DNA from: Aromatoleum diolicum
Lineage (GTDB): Bacteria > Pseudomonadota > Gammaproteobacteria > Burkholderiales > Rhodocyclaceae
Length of the DNA stretch: 64,000 bases
Direction: 5' to 3'
Assembly: GCF_012910955.1 (NCBI RefSeq)
Contig: NZ_WTVQ01000004.1
Span: 1 to 64,000, forward strand
Made by a program: the position numbers and the translations under genes. Shown in pieces: positions 27,742-36,000 of this stretch. The notes below the pieces were generated by a model. The model worked only from the letters and a program-made list of their open reading frames with translations. It made no database searches and was not told the origin of the DNA. Positions within the stretch are counted from its first letter, which is position 1, and each line of letters starts with the position of its first letter.

Positions 27742-28118
27742 ATGGGTGTCTGGCGCGATTCGTCGCAGCCATGATTTGAAGAAACGGGCGCGATCGGCAA
27801 CTGTGAGTGGCGTAGGGAAAGATTGAAAACTGGCGGCCGGCGCCGCCATGGAATCGTTTGCTCGCTTGACGCCGGCCGGCTAATGGGTGTCCCTATTTCA
27901 TGTCCCTATTTCACTTCAAAATCGAGTCTGAGCCCATTTTTTCACTTGGAAAAGAAAAAGACCGCCGCAGCGGTCTTTTCGGGAGAAAGGGGAAGGCCGG
28001 GAAATCGTGGTCTGTCCCCCATTTTTCCCTATTTTTCCCTGTTTCCTTTTAAGTGGGTGTCCCTTTGTTTCTCAGTTTACCTCTTTACCTCTTTGTTTAT
28101 TCCTCTGGTTTCTTGTCT
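27742..28118. other. Intergenic segment with terminator element copy 2 and a pyrimidine tract
   Basis: No gene seen. It holds the duplicated words GTCCCTATTT, the motif GAGTCTGAGCCCATTT (27924-27939), terminator element copy 2 (27956-28014) and a ~100-base pyrimidine-rich tract (28015-28118) with the tandem ATTTTTCCCT repeated twice and TTTACCTC repeated twice. On the minus strand this is the 3' flank of the GT-C gene. Confidence 0.7.
27956..28014. repeat. Terminator-containing 60-bp element, copy 2
   Basis: Ten-base stem AAAAGACCGC / GCGGTCTTTT (27956-27965, 27970-27979), loop CGCA, then a purine-rich spacer and GAAATCGTGGTCTG. Same order as copies 1 and 3. On the minus strand it lies 140 bases after the GT-C gene stop and can terminate it. 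Confidence 0.8.
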
Positions 28119-30128
28119 CTATTGCGCGACGACGATGCGATTCTGTTTGTCTCCACGCGGTCGGATTTCTATGTTGGCCGCCCCTTGTTCGAGTTTTACC
28201 GGGTCGACGACAATGCTGAAATTAGGTGATGTACTGTTGTTGGCATTGATTATCCGTTCGATGACGACAGCTTCTCGCGATTTACCGTCCTCCGTTGTAT
28301 TGCCTTGGGTTCCGGTGCGCGTTTGGCTCAAGACTTCGTTGGCGCGCTCCGGATTCCCGTTGTTGATCGACCAGACTGCCTTCCAGAAAGCCGTTCTGGT
28401 GTCGCCACGGTACGCTTCGACCTTGTCCATGGCTTCGAAAGCGGCATCGAGTCGCCCCAAGTCCGAGCTGGTTTCCCCAATGATGAACCATACATAGGCC
28501 CCAAGAAACTCAGCTTTGTTGATCTGCGGGTTCTGGATGAGTTGTGAAGCGACGTCGTTGATTGCTTCGATGGTTAGCCCGCTGCACTCGCCCGACTGGG
28601 CAAGCCCTTGGAGATACGTCAGGGTGTCAAGGGATAGGCGTTCGATGATGGCTGAACGGGCTGACTGGCGAACTGCCATTAACTGCTCGGTGACGTCTTC
28701 CCCTGCCATGCAGCGCATCTTGAGTGCCTGCAGTCTGAGAGCGAGGTAGGATGGGTTCCGTCGAAAACCCTCGGTCAATTCCCGCTCCGCTTGCACGAAC
28801 TGTCCTTGTCTGCTCCAGGTGGCCGCGGCCATCAGGCGCGCTCGGACGGAATCCGGAAAATGACTGGTCCATACGATAGCGCCGAGGGTCGGATCGCCCC
28901 AAGGGGCCGCAATTCCGCTCGTGATAAATGCGGAAGCCGCTAAGGTTCCAATCCCGGCCGCCGCCTTGGCGCCGGGTTTAAGCGAAGGCAGGCCGCTGAC
29001 GAGCAACATGTAGGCAAGCGCGATTACAGCGGCTGACGCCAAATAGTTGCGATGCTCGAAATAGAGCTCCAGCGGAAATATGGACGATTCGAGTGCGTGG
29101 CACGCAAAGAAACTCAGGACGCAGAGCGCCGCGACCGGATACTTGCGACGCACCCGTATTGCGAGCGCAAAGGCCAATCCAACTGCAACTAACGAAAAAA
29201 GGGCAACGGGTTCCGAGAATATGTTGCTGACCACTGAAAACTGGTCGTTGAAGATACCGATCTTCTGTGCCGAGGGGGCGAGTGTGTTCTTGACATAAGT
29301 CCCTACTACGAGCGGTTGCGTGAGTATCCGTTCCCACCACGTGAAGGGCTGCCATGCGAACGAATCGACGTATTTCGACCATGGAATCAGATGTGTGGCA
29401 AGCAGGACAAAGTAGGGTGCCAGCATTGTGACCCTCCATGCGCGGATGAAGGGTGTTGCAGCGTTAGCGCCGAAGATCGTGAACTCGAATGCAAGCACTA
29501 TCAGCGGGAGGGTGGCGGCATTCTCCTTTGCGAGAGAGCCGATGATCGCGCCTACCGCCAAGCCTCCAAGCATGAGCCCGATGCCGGCGCGCTTTTCCTC
29601 GTAATAGCGATGCCGACCCGCGACATAAGCGATGAGGCCGACCAGCATGAAGAATGTGCTGAGAAGCGTCATCCTCTGCACGACGTAAAGTGTCGTCGCC
29701 GTGTGTGCGGGATTCACCAGCCAGAGTGCGGAGATCCAGAATGCGGCTGAGCGAGAGATTGGGCTCGCAATCGCGACAATTCGCGAAACGAGCAGGTAGA
29801 TCAGCAAGCCATTGCAAAGGTGCAAGGCGAGATTCGTGATGCGAAAGGGGCCGGCATCGTCCGGCCAGTTGAGCGCGTCGAGCAGAAAACTGGCCATCGA
29901 TATGGGCCGCCCGGATGGGCCTGAGTGATTGCCTGACACGAATACCCAAGCCGATTCGAGTGAAGGCGATGCGAGAAACGCATCGAGTTTGTTCAGGTTC
30001 GAAAAGTCATCAAGTTGGAAATCGCCGGCGAGTCCGGGGAAATATGCCAGAACCGTCAGAAGACACGCAGCGGCTAGCGCTGCGAGCGTTAGGATAGAGC
30101 GACGAGTGACTGCGGCTTTGTTTATCAT
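28119..30128 (-). CDS. GT-C-like membrane glycosyltransferase with C-terminal helical repeat region, next to pilA
   Basis: A 669-residue inner membrane protein. The first helix is followed by GLAGDFQLDDFSNLN, whose Asp pair (~40-41) in the first periplasmic loop is the usual catalytic motif of GT-C transferases that use lipid-linked sugars. About ten further helices reach residue ~420; the last ~230 residues are soluble and helical, TPR-like (QGQFVQAERELTEGFRRNP). It lies immediately downstream of pilA on the same strand, the place of pilin glycosyltransferases such as TfpW in some pseudomonads, so pilin O-glycosylation is the leading guess. The start at 30128 is uncertain (weak ribosome site; upstream frame open to 30233). 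Base composition looks less GC-rich than the core genes. Confidence 0.7.
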   Translation of the reverse strand: MINKAAVTRRSILTLAALAAACLLTVLAYFPGLAGDFQLDDFSNLNKLDAFLASPSLESAWVFVSGNHSGPSGRPISMASFLLDALNWPDDAGPFRITNLALHLCNGLLIYLLVSRIVAIASPISRSAAFWISALWLVNPAHTATTLYVVQRMTLLSTFFMLVGLIAYVAGRHRYYEEKRAGIGLMLGGLAVGAIIGSLAKENAATLPLIVLAFEFTIFGANAATPFIRAWRVTMLAPYFVLLATHLIPWSKYVDSFAWQPFTWWERILTQPLVVGTYVKNTLAPSAQKIGIFNDQFSVVSNIFSEPVALFSLVAVGLAFALAIRVRRKYPVAALCVLSFFACHALESSIFPLELYFEHRNYLASAAVIALAYMLLVSGLPSLKPGAKAAAGIGTLAASAFITSGIAAPWGDPTLGAIVWTSHFPDSVRARLMAAATWSRQGQFVQAERELTEGFRRNPSYLALRLQALKMRCMAGEDVTEQLMAVRQSARSAIIERLSLDTLTYLQGLAQSGECSGLTIEAINDVASQLIQNPQINKAEFLGAYVWFIIGETSSDLGRLDAAFEAMDKVEAYRGDTRTAFWKAVWSINNGNPERANEVLSQTRTGTQGNTTEDGKSREAVVIERIINANNSTSPNFSIVVDPVKLEQGAANIEIRPRGDKQNRIVVAQ

Positions 30129-30277
30129 TGCAAGCGAAGTGTTGCGGTTTCCAGTCCGTATCTCTTGCCATAGCAACAGGCGCACGATGACGGTTTGGAT
30201 AGTGGCAGAGTCAAGGCATAGCTTCGGGGGCACTACACTGACCGAAAATAGTAGTAAAAACTTGTACTCATAAAGAA

Positions 30278-30340
30278 AAGAGACCGCCGCAGCGGTCTCC
30301 TTCGTTCAAAAGCTGTGGGGAAAACCGGAGAATCGTGGTT
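30278..30340. repeat. Terminator-containing element, copy 3 (pilA terminator)
   Basis: Stem GAGACCGC / GCGGTCTC (30280-30287, 30292-30299) with loop CGCA. Read on the minus strand the right arm side comes first and the stem is followed by TCTTTTCTTT, a proper rho-independent terminator ~55-75 bases after the pilA stop. The GAGAATCGTGGT tail lies between the hairpin and pilA. This is probably the parent of copies 1 and 2. Confidence 0.82.
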
Positions 30341-30355
30341 TATCCCAAACTTCCC

Positions 30356-30802
30356 TTAGCGGCATACTGACGGACGATACTTCGCATTGAGCGTCCCGGC
30401 CGTGCAGGCCCAGGAAATCGAACCGCCAGTCGGAATCGTCGAGGCTGTCGCCGTTCCTGCCAAAGCACTCGCACCCGAAGTTGGCACCATTTCAATCGTT
30501 TTCCCGCCATCGATTGCCGTCGTCGTCGTGATGGTAATCTTGCCAGTCGTTTGGTCGATTGCCACCGACGCGATGTTCGGAGTCGCCGAGGGTGCCGACC
30601 AGCCAGCATCAAAGTTCTTGCCGTTTGCAGCGTTTTCCGCGACTGAAACTTTGGCCGACGAGGCGAGAGTCAAACCCTCGCTCACCTTCGCCCGCACCGT
30701 GTAATCCTGATACGCCGGCAGCGCCACCGCCGCCAGAATGCCGATAATCGCCACGACGATCATCAGTTCGATCAGGGTAAAGCCTTGCTGAACCTTTTTC
30801 AT
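30356..30802 (-). CDS. pilA: Type IV major pilin PilA
   Basis: Prepilin of 148 residues. The leader MKKVQQG is cut before the phenylalanine of [20 protein letters not shown], the classic type IVa N-terminal helix with Glu5. [14 protein letters not shown] ends the helix. The C-terminal disulfide loop is formed by the cysteines in WACTAG and PSVCR. A serine/threonine/alanine-rich head ([23 protein letters not shown]) offers possible O-glycosylation sites. CAAGGAG lies upstream of ATG 30802. The sigma-54 promoter and PilS/PilR nearby indicate regulation; the GT-C gene follows on the same strand after the terminator. Confidence 0.96.
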   Translation of the reverse strand: MKKVQQGFTLIELMIVVAIIGILAAVALPAYQDYTVRAKVSEGLTLASSAKVSVAENAANGKNFDAGWSAPSATPNIASVAIDQTTGKITITTTTAIDGGKTIEMVPTSGASALAGTATASTIPTGGSISWACTAGTLNAKYRPSVCR

Positions 30803-30851
30803 GATGCATCTCCTTGAGGGAAACCACGGAAAACCCGCTTGGTATCCCTAA

Positions 30852-30867
30852 GGCAACTGCTGTGCCA
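30852..30867 (-). promoter_or_regulatory. Sigma-54 (-24/-12) promoter of pilA
   Basis: On the minus strand TGGCACAGCAGTTGCC matches the consensus with GG and GC exactly ten bases apart. It is ~50 bases before the pilin start, giving a ~40-base leader. Several TGTC/GACA words (30988-30994, 31032-31054) further upstream could be PilR sites. Confidence 0.82.
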
Positions 30868-31273
30868 GCTTCCGGGAAATGCGCGCGCGCCGAATCTGAA
30901 AATAAATAAACACGCGTAAAAACAAATATATAGCGCAATTTGCGAGTCTGCCGGGCAGGAGCCCTCCGTCAGCCGCATCCGTGAAAATTGTCACAATCTG
31001 CGTCAAGCCACGACAAGGGCGGGTGCTACGAGTGTCAGATGTTGACAATGTCACGCGGCACGGCGCGGTGTGACGGGTCTCCGGCGAGTCGTGGCGCAGG
31101 ATGCAGAATCAGCAGGAGCGGTTTTCAAGGATTAACCGTATGCGACTGAGTCCCGAGCAAGTGACACCCATGAGGGGCCGATGCCTTGCGGGCAGGGGCC
31201 GAGGCATATTGCCGTTGCGCGCCGTCTTGGGCTTAGCTAGACTTGGCTAGGTGCGAGTTTAACGGGAGATTCG
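30868..31273. other. Upstream regulatory region of pilA and of the second toxin-antitoxin operon
   Basis: About 400 bases without a gene. Near pilA it is AT-rich (30898-30940), then come TTGTCAC, GTGTCAG and TTGACAATGTCAC, possible activator sites. At the right, GCTAG occurs twice (around 31236-31252) just before the antitoxin start, a possible operator. Nothing else was recognised. Confidence 0.5.
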
Positions 31274-31522
31274 ATGCAAACCGTCAATATGCTGCAAGCC
31301 AAGTCCACGCTATCCCGCTTGGTGGAGGCCATCGAACAAGGGCAAGAACGCGAAATCGTTATCGCCCGGAATGGACGCCCCGCGGCCCGACTGGTGCCGA
31401 TCGATGCGGCTCCGGCAGGCAAACGCATCGGCGTGGCAAAAGGCATGTTCGAGGTGCCGGACAGTATCGACGCCCACAACGATGAGGTGGCTCGATTGTT
31501 CATGGGCGGGGTGCAGTCTTGA
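31274..31522 (+). CDS. Phd/YefM-type antitoxin
   Basis: An 82-residue antitoxin with N-terminal VNMLQAKSTLSRLVEAIEQG followed by REIVIARNGRPAARLVPID, the Phd/YefM fold, and an acidic C-terminal part (EVPDSIDAHNDEVARLF). GGGAG lies just before the ATG. It overlaps the PIN toxin gene by four bases. Confidence 0.9.
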   Translation: MQTVNMLQAKSTLSRLVEAIEQGQEREIVIARNGRPAARLVPIDAAPAGKRIGVAKGMFEVPDSIDAHNDEVARLFMGGVQS

Positions 31523-31905
31523 ACCTGCTGCTCGATACGCACGTCGCCCTGTGGGCGATCACGGACAGTCCGAAACTACCGCAGAAGGCGCGTGATGTGA
31601 TCGCGTCGCCCAAAACGACGGTATGGGTCAGTGCCGCAAGCGTATGGGAAATTGCGATCAAACATGCGCTGGGTCGAGGCGATATGCCTGTGTCGAGCCA
31701 GGACGCGGTGCGCTATTTCCAGGAGTCCGGGTATCGCATCCTTCCCATCGAGGCAGAACACGCGGTCGCTGTTGAGGACTTGTCCGCGCATCACCAAGAC
31801 CCCTTTGACCGGATGTTGGTGGCACAGGCGCTTGTGGAGCCGATGCGGTTGATGACTCACGATCCGCTGGTGGCGCTCTACAACGACACGGCCATCAAGA
31901 TTTGA
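31519..31905 (+). CDS. PIN-domain toxin (VapC-like)
   Basis: A 128-residue PIN ribonuclease toxin starting with TTG (TTGA overlap with the antitoxin stop). LLLDTHVALWAI supplies Asp6, SAASVWEIAIKHALG the glutamate and HHQDPFDRMLVAQAL the later aspartates. Same length and motif set as the toxin at 22475, so the two modules are relatives flanking the pilin region. Confidence 0.9.
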   Translation: MNLLLDTHVALWAITDSPKLPQKARDVIASPKTTVWVSAASVWEIAIKHALGRGDMPVSSQDAVRYFQESGYRILPIEAEHAVAVEDLSAHHQDPFDRMLVAQALVEPMRLMTHDPLVALYNDTAIKI

Positions 31906-31972
31906 CGGATGGGATAATGGGCATAGGTGATACTTTGCGCTGTTTCTCGTCGATGAACTGGAGGTTTGTCCC

Positions 31973-32272
31973 ATGCGCCTGAGCGCACAGCAGGCGGAAG
32001 CCATCCATCACCTCGCTCGCGAACTCGGTGGGCCGCTGGCGCGCGTCCGCTTGTTCGGGTCGCGGCTCGACGACTCGGCGCGCGGGGGCGATCTCGATCT
32101 GCTGCTGGAGCTGCCGGATCCCGTCGATAACCCGGCGCTCCTGAGTGCGCGCGTGGCGGCGCGTGTTTCGCGTCTGATGCAGGGGCGGCGGGTGGACGTG
32201 GTGCTTGCGGCCCCCAACCTGAAGCACCTTGCGATCCACGACATCGCGATCAAGGAGGGGGTGTTGCTATGA
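31973..32272 (+). CDS. mntA: MntA-type nucleotidyltransferase antitoxin
   Basis: Minimal nucleotidyltransferase of 99 residues. RLFGSRLDDSARGGDLDLLL carries the GS-X9-DxD catalytic motif, and VDVVLA later the third acidic residue. In MntA/HepT systems the enzyme adds AMP to the toxin HepT and neutralises it. ATGA overlap with hepT supports the assignment. Confidence 0.88.
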   Translation: MRLSAQQAEAIHHLARELGGPLARVRLFGSRLDDSARGGDLDLLLELPDPVDNPALLSARVAARVSRLMQGRRVDVVLAAPNLKHLAIHDIAIKEGVLL

Positions 32273-32748
32273 TGCTGGAGCCTGGCTTTGCCAGCCGCAT
32301 GCAGTTTCTCGTGCGCGTGGTGCGCAAGGAAGCGGGGCATCTCGCTGCGACGGACCGACGGCTGTTCGCGGGCGGCTTTACTCAGGAAGATGCGGTTCGG
32401 CTCGAATCGGAGCCGGACCTTGCCGAACGTGTCGACGCCTTTGTCGGCCGCTTCAGCCGGCTGCAGGACACCGTGGGCGACAAGCTCTTGCCCGTCTTCC
32501 TGATTGCGCTGGGCGAGACGGCGGGGGCGGCCATCGACAACCTGGATCGCGCCGAGCGACTGGGGTTGCTCGATTCGGTGGACGATTGGATGGTGATGCG
32601 CAAGCTCAGAAACCAGATGGTTCATGAGTACGTCGAAGACCCGACGATCCTGTGTTCTGCGCTGCTGGCGGGGCACGCGTTCGTTCCGGCGCTCATCGGC
32701 GTGGCCGACAGATTCGTCGCGGAGGCTGGTCGGCGCGGGTGGGCATGA
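32269..32748 (+). CDS. hepT: HepT-like ribonuclease toxin
   Basis: All-helical HEPN-type RNase, 159 residues. The Rx4HxY active-site motif reads RNQMVHEY near residue 113; the tyrosine is the residue AMPylated by MntA in characterised systems. Translationally coupled to mntA (ATGA). The motif is complete, so the toxin is probably functional. Confidence 0.88.
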   Translation: MMLEPGFASRMQFLVRVVRKEAGHLAATDRRLFAGGFTQEDAVRLESEPDLAERVDAFVGRFSRLQDTVGDKLLPVFLIALGETAGAAIDNLDRAERLGLLDSVDDWMVMRKLRNQMVHEYVEDPTILCSALLAGHAFVPALIGVADRFVAEAGRRGWA

Positions 32749-32886
32749 ACGCTGCGGGGAAAAGGGAAAAAGGGGGCCAGGCTCGATTTCTACCCCGCTG
32801 GATCAGCATTCATTGTGTATCGCAATTGAGAACGATAAAAGGTATGTAAACGGGGCTGCGCTGGATTTCTCGTGTCTCGGCGGCAA

Positions 32887-33065
32887 TCAGACTGACTTGG
32901 GTTCCAGCCAGTTCTTGACGCGAAGCCCTTCCACGCGGGAAAACTCGCGGACATTATCGGTGACCAAAGTGGCGTCCAGAGCCAGTGCTTGCGCCGCTAT
33001 TCACAGATCGTTGCCGCCGACGGGTGTGCCTTTTTTATTCGAGGTCAGCGCGGATGATGCCTCGC
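32887..33065 (-). pseudogene. Remnant of a VapC toxin gene (3' end, with internal stop)
   Basis: Minus-strand translation gives KKGTPVGGNDL, then a TGA (33001-33003), then IAAQALALDATLVTDNVREF and SRVEGLRVKNWL, the typical C-terminal half of VapC/FitB PIN toxins. The N-terminal half with the first acidic residues is missing; the remnant ends where the cusA coding region ends. It is therefore truncated and stopped. It has no antitoxin partner. Confidence 0.85.
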
Positions 33066-36000
33066 TCACCCGGGCAAAAGCGAAGTCTGTTCGACTGCGG
33101 GCTGGGCGATGGCCTGTTCGAGCCCGCGCTTGAGACGCCATTCCTTGACCAGTGCATAGATCGCCGGGATCACGCCGAGCGTCAGCACGGTCGAGGACAG
33201 CATGCCGCCGACCATCGGGGCGGCGATGCGGCTCATGACTTCGGAGCCGGTGCCGCTGCCCCACATGATCGGCAGCAGGCCGGCGATGATGGCGACGACG
33301 GTCATCATCTTGGGGCGCACGCGCTCGACGGCGCCTTCCATGATCGCGTGGTAGAGGTCGGTGGCGTCGGGTTGGCGGCCTTCGGCGGTGCGCTTCGCCT
33401 TGGCGGCTTCCCACGCGTGGTCGAGGTAGATCAGCATGACGACGCCGGTTTCGGCGGCGACGCCGGCCAGCGCGATGAAGCCGACGGCGACGGCGACGCT
33501 CATGTTGTAGTCGAGCCACCACATCAGCCAGATGCCGCCGACCAGCGCGAACGGCACCGACAGCATGACGATGAGGGTTTCGGTGAGGCGGCGAAAGTTG
33601 AGGTACAGCAGCAGGAAGATGATCGCGAGCGTCAGCGGTACGACGACGGCGAGCTTTTCCTTGGCGCGTTCCATGTATTCGAACTGGCCGCTCCAGGTGG
33701 CGTAGTAGCCAGGCGGGAAGCTGACCTTTTCGGCGACGGCGCGGCGCGCGTCGGCGACGTAGGAGCCGATGTCGCGGTCGCGGATGTCGACGAACACGTA
33801 GGCGGCGAGGAGCGCGTTCTCGGTGCGGATGGCGGGCGCGCCCTTGGTGAGCGCGACTTTCGCCAGCTGGCCGAGGGGCAGGTTGCCGCCGCCCGGTAGC
33901 GGCACGAAGACTTCCGCTGCGATGCGGCGCGGGTCGTCGCGCAGGTCGCGCGGATAGCGCACCGCGACGTTGTAGCGTTCCAGACCCTCGACGGTGGTGG
34001 TGACCGGCTCGCCGCCGAGGGCGGTGGCGACGACCATCAGGAAGTCGTCGACGGTGATGCCGTAGCGGGCGAGCTGGGCGCGGTCGGGGACGATGTCGAG
34101 GTAGAAGCCACCGGTGACGCGTTCGGCGTAGGCGCTGGTGGTGCCGGGCACGTCGCGCACCGTGGCTTCGATCTCGCGCGCGACGCGCTCGATGACGGCG
34201 AGGTCCTTGCCGAAGACCTTGACGCCGATCGGCGTGCGGATGCCGGTCGACAGCATGTCGATGCGCGCCTTGATCGGCATCGTCCAGGAGTTGGCGAGGC
34301 CGGGGAATTTCAGCGCGGCGTCCATCTCGGCGATGAGCTTGTCGGTGGTCATGCCGGGCCGCCAGTCGGACTCGGGCTTGAGGTTGATGATGGTCTCGAA
34401 CATTTCCAGCGGCGCCGGGTCGGTGGCGGTGGTGGCGCGGCCGGCCTTGCCGTAGACGGATTCGACTTCGGGGAAGGTCTTGATGATGCGGTCGGTGGTA
34501 GCGAGCAGTTCGGCGGCCTTGGTGACCGACATGCCCGGCAGCGAGGCCGGCATGTAGAACAGCGTGCCTTCGTTGAGTGTCGGCATGAATTCGGCGCCGA
34601 TGCGGTTCGCCGGGTAGATCGTGATCGCCATCGAGGCGAGCGCGGCGGCGATGGTGAGCCAGCGGTGGCGCATCACCGCGGCGATGATCGGGCGGTAGGT
34701 CCAGATCAGGAAGCGGTTCACCGGGTTTTTCGCTTCCGGCATGATGCGGCCGCGGATGAACAGCATCATCAGCACCGGCACCAGCGTCACCGACAGCAGC
34801 GCGGCGCCCGCCATCGCGAAGGTCTTGGTGAAGGCGAGCGGCGAGAACATGCGGCCTTCCTGGCCTTCGAGCGTGAACACGGGCAGGAAGGAGACCGTGA
34901 TGATCAAGAGCGAGAAGAACAGTGCCGGGCCGACTTCCTTGCACGCGCGGATCATCGCTTCGGCGCGTTCGGATGGCGAGGTGCCCTCGGGCTTGAGTTG
35001 ATGCAGCTGTTCGAGCCGCTTGTGGGCGTTCTCGATCATCACGATCGCGGCGTCGACCATCGCGCCGATGGCGATCGCGATGCCGCCGAGGCTCATGATG
35101 TTGGAGCCGAGGTCCAGCGAGCGCATCGCGATGAAGGCGATGAGGATGCCGATCGGCAGGGTGATGATGGCGACGAGGGCGCTCCTGACGTGCATCAGGA
35201 AGATGATGCAGACGGCGGCGACGATCAGGCTTTCCTCGATCAGCGTCCATTTCAGGTTCGCGATGGCGCGTTCGATCAGGGTGGAGCGGTCGTAGACCGG
35301 CACGATGGAGGTGCCTTCGGGGAGCCCCGCGGAGATTTCGGCGATCTTGGTCTTGACGTTGGCGATCACCTCGAGCGCGTTCTGGCCGAAGCGCGCCATG
35401 ACGATGCCGGAGGCGACTTCGCCTTCGCCGTTGAGCTCGGCGATGCCGCGCCGCTCGGCCGGCACCATCTCGACGCGCGCGACGTCGCGCACCAGCACCG
35501 GCGTGCCGCCTTCGCTTTTCAGCACCAGCTCGGCGATGTCCTGCGCGTTCCGCAGGTAGCCGCGCCCGCGCACCATATATTCGGTTTCGGCCAGTTCGAC
35601 GACGCGGCCGCCGACGTCGCGGTTCGATGCGCGGATCACCTGCGCGACGCGCTCGAGCGGGATGCCGTAGGTGGCCAGGCGGTGCGGGTCGACGGTGACC
35701 TGGTATTCCCTGACGAAGCCGCCGAGGCTGGCGACTTCGGCGACGCCCTGCGCCTTGGTGAGCTGGTAGCGCACGTACCAGTCCTGCAGGCTGCGCAGTT
35801 CGGCGAGCGAGCGGTCCTTGCCGGTGAGCGCATATTGATAGACCCAGCCGACGCCGGTGGCGTCCGGGCCGATCTGCGGCGCGACGCCGGCGGGCATGCG
35901 CCCGGCGGCCGAGGACAGGTATTCGAGCACGCGCGAGCGCGCCCAGTAGATGTCGGTGCCGTCCTCGAAGATCACGTACACGTAGGACGCGCCGAACATC

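Noticed and set aside
28015-28118. CRISPR-like or minisatellite array
   Set aside because: The repeats are only 8-10 bases and two copies each, with no regular spacers.
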